Below are positions 1 to 9,176 of a DNA stretch of 58,733 nucleotides, one piece after another (the first letter of the stretch is position 1; every line of letters starts with the position of its first letter). The stretch covers positions 1-58,733 of the forward strand of contig NZ_JAJEPR010000021.1 of assembly GCF_020686945.1 (NCBI RefSeq). Direction: 5' to 3'. Position numbers and translations under genes: made by a program. This DNA comes from Limivivens faecihominis. Lineage in GTDB: Bacteria > Bacillota > Clostridia > Lachnospirales > Lachnospiraceae. The notes under the pieces were generated by a model. It saw nothing but the letters and a program-made list of their open reading frames with translations, made no database searches and was not told the origin of the DNA.

Positions 1-71
1 GGGGGCCCGCTCCGAGTCAGCGAGCCCGCAGGCCCCCTCAAACTCCCCCATCTGGGCCCGCTTTAGAAAAT

Positions 72-136
72 AAGGGGCTTACGTCATACAAGGACTGCGT
101 GAAATGACGGGAGATTCGTGACTCATGGTGATATGG
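72..136 (-). repeat. Inverted, diverged copy of the ~64-bp repeat
   Basis: Read on the minus strand, 72-111 matches the second half of the tandem unit at 203-456, including the TGACGTAAGC core and the CCGTCATTTCAC segment. The remainder to about 136 is more diverged but still recalls the unit's start. No gene is visible in 1-566. The stretch between this copy and the array (137-202) shows nothing I recognise. Confidence 0.7.
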
Positions 137-202
137 ATGTGCGTCACATTCTCTGGCAGATTGTGACAGATGCTATAGTTTTCTGCATGTATAGCTGCTC
201 AT

Positions 203-456
203 CTTCCACTATGGGACACCATTTATCCGTTATTTCGCGCAATAGTAGTATGACGTAAGCCCTTTTCTTCCACTATGAGACACCAGTCATCCGGCATTTC
301 ACGCAGTTCCTGTATAACGTAAGCACCCTTCTTCCACTATAAGACACCATTCATCTGTCATTTCACACAATAGTAGTCTGACGTAAGCCCCTTCTTCCAC
401 CATGAGACATCAACCATCCGTCATTTCACACACATCTTGTATGACGTAAGCACCCT
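203..456 (+). repeat. Tandem array of four ~64-bp repeats
   Basis: Four head-to-tail copies start at 203, 267, 331 and 394, with unit lengths of 64, 64, 63 and about 63 bp. Each begins CTTCCACYATRRGACAYCA, carries TCATTTCACRCA or a close variant in the middle, and ends near TGACGTAAGC. There are no unique spacers, so this is not a CRISPR array. The copies differ by scattered substitutions, which suggests an old array. No coding potential is apparent. Confidence 0.85.
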
Positions 457-484
457 ATTTTCTAGCGTGTCCTAGAAAGGGGGT

Positions 485-532
485 GCAGGGGGAAAACCAG
501 GACTAGCGCAACTCCGATGGTTTTCCCCCTGC
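485..532. repeat. Long inverted repeat with 15-bp perfect arms
   Basis: The arm GCAGGGGGAAAACCA at 485-499 is the exact reverse complement of 518-532, with an 18-nt loop. It lies just past the stop codon of the minus-strand permease at 567, so it could end that operon. It lacks a clean U-run on the minus strand. The right arm is part of a 25-bp sequence repeated at 13703. Confidence 0.75.
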
Positions 533-535
533 AAT
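511..535 (+). repeat. 25-bp direct repeat, left copy
   Basis: Bases 511-535 are identical to 13703-13727, in the same orientation. The two copies bracket the two peptide/nickel-class importer operons. Only the left copy carries the complementary arm that forms a hairpin. Confidence 0.85.
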
Positions 536-566
536 TCCCATGGTGTCTTCCAAAGCCCCCATATTA

Positions 567-1454
567 TCAAAGATTACTTTCTTTCTGATTAAGTTCCTTC
601 TGAAGAAACTGCCCCACCTCCGTCATAGCCATAAGTGTCACAACCAGGAACCCTCCTGGAACAATTATCATCCACCAGGATCCGGTCAGCAGCGCCTTCT
701 CCGCCAGCGACAGCATGCTGCCCCAGGACACCGTCTCCAGGGGCAGCCCCATGCCCATGAAACTCAGTGTGGACTCCGCCACGATCGCGCTCCTCACATT
801 CATAACCACCATAAACTGGATCGCCGGCAGAAAATTCGGCGTGAGATGCCGCCCGAGCACATGAAAAAAGCTTCCTCCCATGCACCGTGACGCCGTCACA
901 TAATCGCTGCTCCGGATCTGGCGCACCTCGGTCCGGACTACTTTTGCAATGCTGGCCCAGCTCGTGACGCCGATGACCAGCGAAACGGAAAGCACATTTG
1001 CCTTCCCCAGGATCGCCTGGAGAAGGATCACCAGCAAAAGATTCGGAATGCTTAAGAAAATTTCCGTAAACCGCATGAGCAGCGTATCTGCCCACTGAGG
1101 CGCGATACCGCTTAAGCCCCCGAAGAGAATTGCAATCACCGTGGAGATCAGCGTGGAAACACAGCCAATAAACAGTGAAATCCGTCCTCCGGACCAGATC
1201 ATCGTGAAAATATCCCGACCCATCGTGTCCGTTCCAAACAAAAACTGCCTGCTCGGCGCCTGGTTCGCGTTCATGAGATCCATATAAGAAGGATCTTTTC
1301 CTATTACAAAAGGCAGAATCAGACAGCCCGCCACAATCAGCCCTAAAATCACGAGGGAAATCACCGGCATTTTTGCTCCCTTTTTCCTGGCGGAGACGGG
1401 ACTCTCTTCCATTTTTCTCATGCCGACAATCTCAAAAGCATCTGCCTCACGCAT
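567..1454 (-). CDS. ABC transporter permease, DppC/NikC class
   Basis: Second permease subunit of a peptide/nickel-class ABC importer in the cytoplasmic membrane. It has several hydrophobic spans, an N-terminal cytosolic stretch, the FGTDTMGRDIF motif typical of DppC/OppC/NikC proteins, and the class's C-terminal transmembrane domain with an EAA-like loop. Length (about 295 aa) fits the family. An ATG at 1463 lies directly against the AAAGGAGG ribosome site. The ATG at 1454 has normal spacing and overlaps the preceding permease by 8 bp, so I prefer it. It is the last gene of the operon 6036-567. Substrate (peptide, nickel or other) cannot be told from sequence. Confidence 0.9.
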   Translation of the reverse strand: MREADAFEIVGMRKMEESPVSARKKGAKMPVISLVILGLIVAGCLILPFVIGKDPSYMDLMNANQAPSRQFLFGTDTMGRDIFTMIWSGGRISLFIGCVSTLISTVIAILFGGLSGIAPQWADTLLMRFTEIFLSIPNLLLVILLQAILGKANVLSVSLVIGVTSWASIAKVVRTEVRQIRSSDYVTASRCMGGSFFHVLGRHLTPNFLPAIQFMVVMNVRSAIVAESTLSFMGMGLPLETVSWGSMLSLAEKALLTGSWWMIIVPGGFLVVTLMAMTEVGQFLQKELNQKESNL

Positions 1455-2454
1455 TCTCTTCATCCTCCTTTGTATCCTTCATCGCCTCTTCCGCCCGGAT
1501 CCGGGGATCGATGCGCTCGTTGATGGTCTGGGCAATCATATTGCAGAAGATCACCAGGATTCCGGAGAAAATGCACAGCACCATGAGAAGATTATAATCC
1601 CCGTACCGCGCACTTTCGTAGGAAAGAGTTCCGATGCCCGGATAGGAAAACACCGACTCGATAATGTAAGTTCCGCCCAGCACATGGGGCACAGAGATTG
1701 CCATAAGGCTCAGATAAGTGGGAATCACATTCCGAAGACAATGCCCGAAAAGAATCTTTTTCCGGTTCAGGCCCTTGGATTTGGCCAGGAGCACATAATC
1801 CGTCCGCACTTCCTCCAGGATTTTATTTCTTATCATATAGGCGTAATACCAGAGATGATCCAGCACCACAATGCTCATGGGAAGGATGAGATGCAGGATC
1901 CGATCCCCGATATCGTTCTTTTTTCCAATGGTGTAAGCGCCGCTGCTGGGCAGCCAGTGAAGCTCCACAGCGAAAATCAGGATCAGCATGAGGGAAAGCC
2001 AGAACTCCGGAATACAGCTCGTGATCGTTCCCACCCGGCAGATCAGCCGGTCACAGAGGCTCCCCTCCTTCCAGGCGCAGAAAATCCCCAGAAGCAGAGC
2101 CAGCACAAAGGTCAGCACAAAACCGATGCCGCCAAGAAGCAGCGTATTTCCCAGGCGGCCCTTGATGACTTCGAGAACGTCCGTCTTATATTTCCAGGAA
2201 ATGCCGAAATCCCCGTGGGCCACCCGCTTCAGCCACTTCACATACTGGACGGAAATCGGCTCCTTGAGGCCTAATTTTTCCTCTGCCTGATCCCTTTCTT
2301 CCGGGCTCATTTTTTCAACCCGGTCCCCGTAATAGGAAACCAGCGGATCTCCCGGGGCCAGCCGGGCAATGTAAAAAGTAATCAGGGAAAGCAGAAAAAT
2401 ACTGAGTAGAAAAATAACCAGTTTTCTTCCTATATAAATGCATGTCTTTTTCAT
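1447..2454 (-). CDS. ABC transporter permease, DppB/NikB class
   Basis: First permease subunit of the same importer. The N-terminal span at about residues 9-29 is followed by the family's extracytoplasmic segment containing LAPGDP, then five more spans and the DPRIR ending common to DppB/NikB proteins. The start at 2454 follows an AGAGGTGGGGG ribosome site, and its ATG overlaps the TGA of the ATPase gene (ATGA), indicating translational coupling. It pairs with the DppC-class subunit at 567-1454 to form the channel. Confidence 0.92.
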   Translation of the reverse strand: MKKTCIYIGRKLVIFLLSIFLLSLITFYIARLAPGDPLVSYYGDRVEKMSPEERDQAEEKLGLKEPISVQYVKWLKRVAHGDFGISWKYKTDVLEVIKGRLGNTLLLGGIGFVLTFVLALLLGIFCAWKEGSLCDRLICRVGTITSCIPEFWLSLMLILIFAVELHWLPSSGAYTIGKKNDIGDRILHLILPMSIVVLDHLWYYAYMIRNKILEEVRTDYVLLAKSKGLNRKKILFGHCLRNVIPTYLSLMAISVPHVLGGTYIIESVFSYPGIGTLSYESARYGDYNLLMVLCIFSGILVIFCNMIAQTINERIDPRIRAEEAMKDTKEDEENA

Positions 2455-4445
2455 GCCCCCACCTCTTTTCTGCACCGCACAAAATGCTCCGGCAGCATTT
2501 CGATCCACTCTGTCTTTTCATCCGTCTGACAAAGCATGCTCTCCCCGCCTGCTTTCATCCCACTCTCTTTCGTTTTCAGCTCGTATTTTCCCGGGTCCGG
2601 CACTGCGGAAAGAAGCCGTTTCGTATAGGGATGCAGCGGATTGTCGTAGAGTTCCCGGCGGGGCGCCAGCTCCACCAGCTGTCCCTGATACATGACGCCC
2701 ACGCGGTCGCATAAGAATTCCACCATCGAAAGGTCGTGGGCGATAAATAAGAAGGAAAAGCCGTGCTCCCTCTGCAGATGACGGAATAGATTGACGATCT
2801 GAGCCTGAATGGAAACGTCCAGAGAGGCAATGGGCTCATCCGCTACCACCAGCTCCGGATCCATGATCAGCGCCCGCGCAATGGCCACCCGCTGTCTCTG
2901 TCCTCCGGAGAGCTCCGATGGGTATCGGTCCAGGAAACTGCTGTCCAGACCCACATATTTCAGCTGGAACTCCGCCTCTTTCCGGTAAGTTCCCCGTTTG
3001 GGCTTCCTTCGGCTGAGTTTCAAGGGCTCCAGAACGATCTCCTCCACCCGCATCCGCTGATTCAGGCTGGAAGCGGAATCCTGAAAGATCATCTGGCGCT
3101 CGGCCTGGAGGGCTTTCCGGTTTTTCCGGAACTGCTTTTTATCCAGAATGTCGATTCCCCTGTAAAAAATCTGCCCTTCCGGCGACTGGCTGATATTCAT
3201 GATACAGCGGGCCGTCGTGGATTTTCCGGAACCGGACTCGCCCACCAGCCCCAGGATCTCGCCTTTCCGAAGCTCAAAGGAGACATCGTCCACCGCCCGG
3301 AGCACTCTTTTTCCGGTCATGGAAAAGAGCTGGGTCAGGTGTTTTACCTCCATAAGCACTTCTTTTCCCGGCGCTTTCCGGTCAAATTCCGGGTGATATT
3401 TGATCTCCTCCAGCGTTCCATCAAGCTCTTTTCCCTGAGTCATTTCGGCTTCGATCTGTTCCCTGGCCTTCGCCGCCCGCTCGTCCAGAAGCCAGGTTGC
3501 CGCATAGTGCGTGTCCGTCACGCGGAACATAGGCGGCTGTTTCTCATAATCGATGGCCAGGGCATAAGGATTTCGACAGGCGAAGGCATCCCCAACCGGG
3601 GGATGGATCAGTTTCGGCGGCATGCCCGGGAGACAGTAGAGCTCCTTTTTCCCCCGGGAAAGGGCCGGCAGAGAGCGGAGAAGGCCTCTGGTATAAGGAT
3701 GTTTCGCGTCCTCGAAAATTTCCCCCACAGTCCCGGTCTCGCAGATTTTTCCCGCATACATGACAGCGACCCGGTCTGCAGCCGCAGCTACCACACCGAG
3801 ATCATGGGAAACCAGCACGATCGCCGTCCCCAGTTTTCTCTGGATCTCCCGAAACAAAGCCAAAATCTGGGCCTGGATTGTCACATCAAGGGCCGTAGTC
3901 GGCTCATCCGCCAGAAGCACCGCCGGCTCCGAGGCCAGGGCAATGGCAAGCACGCTCCTCTGCCTCATTCCCCCTGAAAAATTCCAGGGATACTGGGCGG
4001 CCCGCTCCTTCGGATGGTCGATACCCACCAGCTCCATGAGCTCCCAGACCCGGCGGCGCACTTCTTCGCGGGAGAACTCCGGCCGATGGATGATGACAGC
4101 CTCCGCGATCTGCGCCCCCACCGTCATAGCCGGATTCAGCGTCGTCATGGGGTCCTGAAACACCATGGAAAAAGAGTTTCCCCGAAGCTTCTGCATCTCC
4201 TTTTCCGTCAGGCCGGTGATCTCTTTTCCACCAAGCAGAACGCTCCCGCTCTTGATCTGCGCCGTTTTCGGGAGCAGCTTCATAATAGACCGGCACAGAA
4301 CGCTTTTTCCGCAGCCGGACTCGCCCACGATCGCCAGCGTTTCCCCTTTTTTTACAAAAAAACTCACGTCCCGCACGGCTTCCGCTTCGCCGTCGGGCGT
4401 GTCAAAACTGACAGACAGATTTTTTACCTCCAGTAATTCCGCCAT
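2451..4445 (-). CDS. Fused double ATPase of a peptide/nickel-class ABC importer
   Basis: Both nucleotide-binding subunits (DppD-like, then DppF-like) are joined in one polypeptide of about 664 aa, as in GsiA-type proteins. The first half has GESGCGKS, SGGMRQR and LLADEPTTALD. The second has GESGSGKST, LSGGQRQR and VVADEPIASLD. Each half also shows the family's Q-loop (VFQDP, IFQDS). A ribosome site AAAGGAAG precedes the ATG at 4445; upstream in-frame residues lack homology. It powers import through the permeases at 567-2454. The companion operon at 7474-9176 keeps the two ATPases as separate genes. Confidence 0.93.
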   Translation of the reverse strand: MAELLEVKNLSVSFDTPDGEAEAVRDVSFFVKKGETLAIVGESGCGKSVLCRSIMKLLPKTAQIKSGSVLLGGKEITGLTEKEMQKLRGNSFSMVFQDPMTTLNPAMTVGAQIAEAVIIHRPEFSREEVRRRVWELMELVGIDHPKERAAQYPWNFSGGMRQRSVLAIALASEPAVLLADEPTTALDVTIQAQILALFREIQRKLGTAIVLVSHDLGVVAAAADRVAVMYAGKICETGTVGEIFEDAKHPYTRGLLRSLPALSRGKKELYCLPGMPPKLIHPPVGDAFACRNPYALAIDYEKQPPMFRVTDTHYAATWLLDERAAKAREQIEAEMTQGKELDGTLEEIKYHPEFDRKAPGKEVLMEVKHLTQLFSMTGKRVLRAVDDVSFELRKGEILGLVGESGSGKSTTARCIMNISQSPEGQIFYRGIDILDKKQFRKNRKALQAERQMIFQDSASSLNQRMRVEEIVLEPLKLSRRKPKRGTYRKEAEFQLKYVGLDSSFLDRYPSELSGGQRQRVAIARALIMDPELVVADEPIASLDVSIQAQIVNLFRHLQREHGFSFLFIAHDLSMVEFLCDRVGVMYQGQLVELAPRRELYDNPLHPYTKRLLSAVPDPGKYELKTKESGMKAGGESMLCQTDEKTEWIEMLPEHFVRCRKEVGA

Positions 4446-4471
4446 CTTGCTTCCTTTCTTTAACGCAAACA

Positions 4472-4497
4472 GCTCCCCCCGGTCTGTCGGAGGGAGC
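4472..4497 (-). promoter_or_regulatory. Intercistronic hairpin after the binding-protein gene
   Basis: On the minus strand a 10-bp stem (GCTCCCTCCG with CGGGGGGAGC, one G-U pair) closes a 6-nt loop between the binding-protein stop and the ATPase start. There is no U-run. Such hairpins often stabilise the upstream message or partly stop transcription, giving more binding protein than transporter. That role is inferred. Confidence 0.6.
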
Positions 4498-4512
4498 ATT
4501 TAACCTCATTCT

Positions 4513-6036
4513 TTACTCTTCGATCGTCCACTCGGTAATGTTCCAGAAAATTCCCACGCCATGGTGGCCCATGATCGTCTCCTCATCGATTCCCTGAATG
4601 GAGGATTTTGCCACATAGTTCGCGTCAATATAGCAGATGAAGGCATACGCCGGATCCTTTGCCAGCTCTTCCTGGAATTTCGCATAGGCTTCTTTCCGCA
4701 CCTCCGGGTCGTCGGACTGACGGGCCTCGGTGAGGTACTGATCCACAAGCGCGTTGGAATAACCGGAATAGTTGGCGCCTTTGTCTGTTCCAAATACTTT
4801 GTAGGTGTGGTCGTCCGCATCAAAGGGGCTTCCCCAGCCGATGAGGTAAGCCATCTGTCCGCCCCAGTCCACCTGAGCCGGGACCTCGACCGTCACATCG
4901 ATGCCGATCTCTTTGAGCTGCTGGGCTGCCGCCTGAGCGATATCCACACGAACCTGGTCTCCCGCGCCGACGCTGATGACAAAGCCCAGTTTTTCGCCGT
5001 TTCTGTAATAGAAACCGTCGTCTCCTATCGTACACCCTACGCTCTCAAGGATTTCTTTGGCTTTCTCCGGATTGTAATCGTAGTGCTCCACATTTTCATC
5101 GTTGTAAATGTTCCGCTGCAGGGGGCCGTAAGCCGGCATTCCCTCGCCTAAGAGCACCGCCTGAACGATAGCCTCCCGGTCGATGCCGTAGCAGATCGCC
5201 GGAATGATGTCTTTGTTCTCGGTCCAGTAGTCGTTGTTGAAATTGAAGAGGATTCCTCGGTAATCGGAGGTCTTCATATCATAACAGGTATAACCCTCTT
5301 TATCGGTAAAATTCTGGGCATCCTTCGGTGTGAGGAGCGCCAGATCCAGCTCGCCGGAATCCATCTGAAGAGCTTTCGCGTTATCATCGGTGACAATCTT
5401 GAAAATAACTTCGTCAATGTTCGGCTCGCCCTTGAAGTAATCTTCGTTTTTATCCAGGATAATGGCCTGTCCCTCGTCCCACTCAGTCAGCTTGTAGGGG
5501 CCGGTTCCGATCGGATGACGGAAGAAGTCGGATTCCTGCATGTCTTCCCCTTCCAGGAGATGTTCCGGAAGAACTGCCATGGTCATGTAGTCCAGGAAGG
5601 CCACGTTCGGGGCATCCAGCTTGAAGGAAATCGTGTAATCGTCGATGACATCGATCTCTTCCACATCCTCGTAGTTCGGAGCGTTCTCGGAACCGTTGTC
5701 CGGATCCATGATGGCCTCGATCGTGAATTTCACGTCATTGGCTGTGAAATCCTCGCCGTCGTGCCATTTGACCCCTTCTTCCAGATGAAACGTATAAGTA
5801 CAGGTATCCTCGTCAAACTCCCAGCTCTTCGCCAGGCCCGGAACTACCTGATTGTCTCCGTCATGAGCAGTCAGTCCGTTAAAGATCAGAATGTTGATTT
5901 CCCCATGCTCATCCATGGCCGGATTGATCCTTGTATAATCATTGCTTCCATATACCAGAGTGGAAGCGTCCGCATTCACAGAAGCGCCCCCCAGCACGCA
6001 GGCCAGAGCTGCCCCTAAAAGTAAACCTTTTTTCAA
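4513..6036 (-). CDS. Peptide/nickel-class ABC solute-binding protein
   Basis: Family 5 (SBP_bac_5) extracytoplasmic binding protein, about 507 aa. Family features include VPGLAKSWEF, the VKWHDGEDFTANDV segment and GTGPYKLTEW. The start is a TTG at 6036, seven bases after AAGGAGA, which gives a classic signal peptide (two Lys, then an Ala/Leu/Gly core ending VNA). The longer in-frame ATG at 6105 would put 23 unlikely residues in front. No lipobox cysteine is present, unusual for a Gram-positive binding protein. It is the first gene of the operon 6036-567. The ligand is unknown. Confidence 0.9.
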   Translation of the reverse strand: MKKGLLLGAALACVLGGASVNADASTLVYGSNDYTRINPAMDEHGEINILIFNGLTAHDGDNQVVPGLAKSWEFDEDTCTYTFHLEEGVKWHDGEDFTANDVKFTIEAIMDPDNGSENAPNYEDVEEIDVIDDYTISFKLDAPNVAFLDYMTMAVLPEHLLEGEDMQESDFFRHPIGTGPYKLTEWDEGQAIILDKNEDYFKGEPNIDEVIFKIVTDDNAKALQMDSGELDLALLTPKDAQNFTDKEGYTCYDMKTSDYRGILFNFNNDYWTENKDIIPAICYGIDREAIVQAVLLGEGMPAYGPLQRNIYNDENVEHYDYNPEKAKEILESVGCTIGDDGFYYRNGEKLGFVISVGAGDQVRVDIAQAAAQQLKEIGIDVTVEVPAQVDWGGQMAYLIGWGSPFDADDHTYKVFGTDKGANYSGYSNALVDQYLTEARQSDDPEVRKEAYAKFQEELAKDPAYAFICYIDANYVAKSSIQGIDEETIMGHHGVGIFWNITEWTIEE

Positions 6037-6087
6037 AGTTCCGTTCTCCTTTTTGTTTTCATAATATGTCTGTGTCACAGTGACGTT

Positions 6088-6116
6088 ATTATAACAGGCA
6101 AGCAAAAAAATTATAA
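6088..6116 (-). promoter_or_regulatory. Candidate sigma-A promoter of the first importer operon
   Basis: On the minus strand a perfect TATAAT (6088-6093) lies 17 bp after a weak TTATAA -35 (6111-6116). A GTCACNGTGAC palindrome at about 6075-6085 sits near the expected start site and could be an operator. The MATE stop codon is only 22 bp upstream, with no clear terminator between, so read-through from the second operon is possible. Confidence 0.5.
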
Positions 6117-6137
6117 GCCACGGTGGGGGATGTTTTT

Positions 6138-7505
6138 TTAAAAAGATCTGAAAAGTTCACTCTTTCTGTAACAGAGCAGAAAAGAGAACATTGCTAGCAG
6201 CCAGGTCATCGGATATACCATTGCTACCATGGAAACAGAATGAAAATAAGCTACCAACCAGGCAAGTATCAGGACGCGGACCAAGCACAAATCAACAATC
6301 ACAATAACCATGGACAGGAAGGTCTTTTTTAAGCCTCTTACCACACTCCCTGTCAATTCCATAATGGAATAAATAAAGTAAAAAGGAAATGTGATATGAA
6401 TAATCTGGCAGGCAACAGAAATGACATCTGGATCCTTACAAAAAATGCCCGTGAATTTCCGGTCAATACAAAGGAGCAGAGCCGCCAGCCCTCCGATAAT
6501 CAACGCGGCAACCAGGTTGCAGGATATTTCCGCTTTTTTTATACGCTCATATTTGCCTGCTCCTGCATTCTGACTGGTAAAAGTCACCATTGCCTGCCCA
6601 AAAGCCATGATCGGAAGATACAGAAAATTTTCTGCCTTGAAATAAACCGTGAAAGCTGCGATCGCATTCTCCCCAAAGCCATTGATATAATATTGTACAA
6701 AAATATTGGAAATGGTAAGGATCACTGACTGAATGCCCAGCGGCACTCCTGTTTTTATAATCAAAAACAGCATTTCATGTGTCACATTCCACTTTCCTTT
6801 CCATAATTTTTCTCTGCGAAAAAGCAGAAACAGCAGAACAACAGTTGTAAATGTCTGAGAAATCAGCGTGGCCACTGCCGCTCCTGCCACTCCCTGATGA
6901 AGGCTGGCAATAATCAGGGCATCCATTCCTACATTTAAGATGCCTCCGGCAGCCAGCACAAGAAAAGGTGTTTTAGAATCTCCCAGTGCCCGAAAAATCC
7001 CTGCACACATGTTATATAAGATCATAGAAAGAACTGCCATCAGATAGATTCTGACATAAGTTAATGCCTCTTTCATAATATTTTCCGGCGTATTCAGCCA
7101 GATCAGAGCCTGCTCGGCCAGAACCTGTCCCAGCATCATAAGAAACAGGCCTCCGAAAAAAGCAAGAGCCAGGGCGTTTTCAATACTATTCCGTACCCGT
7201 TCTTTTTCTCCGGCTCCCTGAAAATTTCCGGTTATTACTCCTGCTCCGACGGAAATTCCAGTAAACAGTCCAATCAGGCAGGTAATCAGAATACTGCTTG
7301 CTCCAACTGCTGCCGCTTCCGTTTTTCCCATAAAATTTCCCACAAAAATCAGATCTGTGGTTCCATACAGCTGCTGAAACAGACTTCCCAGAAATAAAGG
7401 CAGTGCAAAAAGTAAAAAGCCTTTTATCACACTGCCTTCGGTTAAGGATCCTTTTGAGTTTTCTCCGGTAAAATTAAATCGACGATTCCATCTTCTTTCG
7501 TTCAT
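6138..7505 (-). CDS. MATE family efflux transporter
   Basis: A 455-aa polytopic membrane protein with about 12 spans in two homologous halves. It shows the family's QQLYGTTDLIFVGNF stretch in the first half, FRALGDSKTP between spans, and QNAGAGKYERIKKA in the second half. MATE proteins export organic cations or other small molecules using Na+ or H+ gradients. Its start overlaps the end of the upstream ATPase gene by 32 bp, so it is the last gene of the methyltransferase/importer operon. An exporter in an importer operon suggests release of a compound, such as a ligand or toxic product, linked to the imported substrate. That link is inference. Confidence 0.9.
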   Translation of the reverse strand: MNERRWNRRFNFTGENSKGSLTEGSVIKGFLLFALPLFLGSLFQQLYGTTDLIFVGNFMGKTEAAAVGASSILITCLIGLFTGISVGAGVITGNFQGAGEKERVRNSIENALALAFFGGLFLMMLGQVLAEQALIWLNTPENIMKEALTYVRIYLMAVLSMILYNMCAGIFRALGDSKTPFLVLAAGGILNVGMDALIIASLHQGVAGAAVATLISQTFTTVVLLFLLFRREKLWKGKWNVTHEMLFLIIKTGVPLGIQSVILTISNIFVQYYINGFGENAIAAFTVYFKAENFLYLPIMAFGQAMVTFTSQNAGAGKYERIKKAEISCNLVAALIIGGLAALLLCIDRKFTGIFCKDPDVISVACQIIHITFPFYFIYSIMELTGSVVRGLKKTFLSMVIVIVDLCLVRVLILAWLVAYFHSVSMVAMVYPMTWLLAMFSFLLCYRKSELFRSF

Positions 7506-8310
7506 ATCTGGTCATTGTCTCCCTGTCTGCAAAAAATACGGATTGAAGAAGTTTCTGTGTGTAGTTGGAAGAACTGTGATAAATAATCTGTTTTGTATCT
7601 CCACTTTCTACAATTTTTCCATTATACATGACGGCAATTCTGTTGCAAATACTGCTCACGAGAGCAAGATCATGAGAAATAAAAAGACAGGTCATTTTTT
7701 TCTTTTTCTGAATTTCCATGAACAGACTCATAATCTGTGCCTGAACAGAAACATCCAGCGCACTTGTGATTTCATCACAGATCAGGAACTCCGGTTCGAT
7801 CATAAGTGCTCTGGCTATCGCCGCACGCTGACACTCTCCGCCGCTGAGTTCCGAAGAATGTCTGTCATAATATTCTCTTTTCAGGCCAACCAGCTCCAGA
7901 TTTTCCAGTGCCAGTTCTTTTCGCCTGGCCGCCGGTATCTTCGTATAATAGCGTACGCCTTCCTCCAGTCCTTTTCCGATCGTCATGGCAGGGTTAAAAG
8001 AAAGCCGGGGATTCTGGAAAATCATCTGCCTTTTCTGACAGTATTCCTTCTGAATTTTCCGATTGCCCGCATCCAGAAGATTGATTTTCCCACCCGGACC
8101 ATCCATATAGACAGCTCCGCTGTCCGCTTTTTCCAGTCCTGCAATTACATTTGCCAATGTACTTTTCCCGCTTCCGCTCTCTCCGATCAGTCCGAAACAC
8201 TCTCCCCGATACAGTTCAAGGCTAACATCGTCTACTGCTTTTATTTTTTTCCCCTGCTTTGAAAACGTTTTATTTATATGTTCAGCTCTTATAAACTCCT
8301 GCTCACCCAT
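7474..8310 (-). CDS. ABC importer ATPase, DppF/NikE class
   Basis: Nucleotide-binding subunit, 278 aa, with GESGSGKST (Walker A), the LSGGECQRAAIARAL signature and FLICDEITSALD (Walker B; Ile replaces the usual Pro after Glu). A GGAGG site precedes the ATG at 8310, which overlaps the stop of the preceding ATPase by one base. It forms a heterodimer with the product of 8310-9176 to drive the permeases at 10797-12549. The C-terminus is short compared with DppF proteins that carry the oligopeptide/dipeptide C-terminal extension. Confidence 0.9.
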   Translation of the reverse strand: MGEQEFIRAEHINKTFSKQGKKIKAVDDVSLELYRGECFGLIGESGSGKSTLANVIAGLEKADSGAVYMDGPGGKINLLDAGNRKIQKEYCQKRQMIFQNPRLSFNPAMTIGKGLEEGVRYYTKIPAARRKELALENLELVGLKREYYDRHSSELSGGECQRAAIARALMIEPEFLICDEITSALDVSVQAQIMSLFMEIQKKKKMTCLFISHDLALVSSICNRIAVMYNGKIVESGDTKQIIYHSSSNYTQKLLQSVFFADRETMTRYERKKMESSI

Positions 8311-9176
8311 TATTTTCCTCCACCCAGGATCCAGTGTGTTTCTGAAACAGAAATCCTCTTTTCATTTTCTGTATCAGCGATATATGGCGGCTGTTTTTCA
8401 TAAGACATGCCAAATCTGGGAACTGCCCTGATCAGCGCTTTTGTATAAGGATGTTCTGCCTCCAGCAGGATTTCTTCTTTTTTTCCCCACTCCACCAGTT
8501 TTCCATTGTACATAATGCCTACATAATCAGCCATATACGCAATCACACCGATGTTGTGTGTTACCATCAGTATTGCTGTTCCGAAATTTTCCCGAAGTTC
8601 CATAAGAGCATCCGCAGTCTGAGACTGTACGGTTACATCCAGGGCGCTCGTAGGTTCATCTGCCAGTAAAAGCTTCGGATTGCATACCATCCCCAGCGCG
8701 ATCGCCGCCCTCTGGCACATTCCTCCGCTCAGCTCAAAAGCATAGGAATCCATAATACGCTCTGGATCCGGGAAATGCAGTTTTTTAAGAAGCTCCATTC
8801 CTCTTCCCAGAGCCTCTTTTTTTGATATTTTTTCATGTACTCCCAGCGCTTCGCAAAACTGTTTTCCAATCGTTGTAACCGGATCAAAGGAACTTTCCGG
8901 CTGCTGAAAAATCATGGAAATATCTTTTCCTCTGATTTTTTCCATTTCTTTTTCTCCAAGCAGCTGCAGCTGTCGGTTTTCAAACCAGATATCACCGGAA
9001 GTAATTTTTCCTTCTTTCCCCAAAAGCCCTGTAATACTGCGAAGCATCGTCGATTTGCCTGAACCGCTTTCTCCTGCGATCCCCACAATCTGACCAGCCC
9101 CCACAGCCAAAGAAAGATCCTGAACTGCGGGGGTATGATTATATGAAATATTCAAATGGTCTATATTCAGCATCAT
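8310..9176 (-). CDS. ABC importer ATPase, DppD/NikD class
   Basis: Nucleotide-binding subunit, 288 aa, with GESGSGKST, the SGGMCQRAAIALGM signature and LLADEPTSALDV. The C-terminal stretch around KQPPY and the closing ETHW motif belongs to the oligopeptide/dipeptide ATPase C-terminal region. Its start overlaps the stop of the binding-protein gene by one base and has only a weak ribosome site, suggesting coupled translation. Confidence 0.9.
   Translation of the reverse strand: MMLNIDHLNISYNHTPAVQDLSLAVGAGQIVGIAGESGSGKSTMLRSITGLLGKEGKITSGDIWFENRQLQLLGEKEMEKIRGKDISMIFQQPESSFDPVTTIGKQFCEALGVHEKISKKEALGRGMELLKKLHFPDPERIMDSYAFELSGGMCQRAAIALGMVCNPKLLLADEPTSALDVTVQSQTADALMELRENFGTAILMVTHNIGVIAYMADYVGIMYNGKLVEWGKKEEILLEAEHPYTKALIRAVPRFGMSYEKQPPYIADTENEKRISVSETHWILGGGK

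Noticed and set aside
203..456. CRISPR array
   Set aside because: Repeats are contiguous with no unique spacers, units are about 64 bp and degenerate, and no cas genes are nearby.
1420..2274. A 284-codon plus-strand frame over the DppB-class permease
   Set aside because: Shadow of the real gene: composition and codon phase mirror the minus strand and no domain is recognisable.
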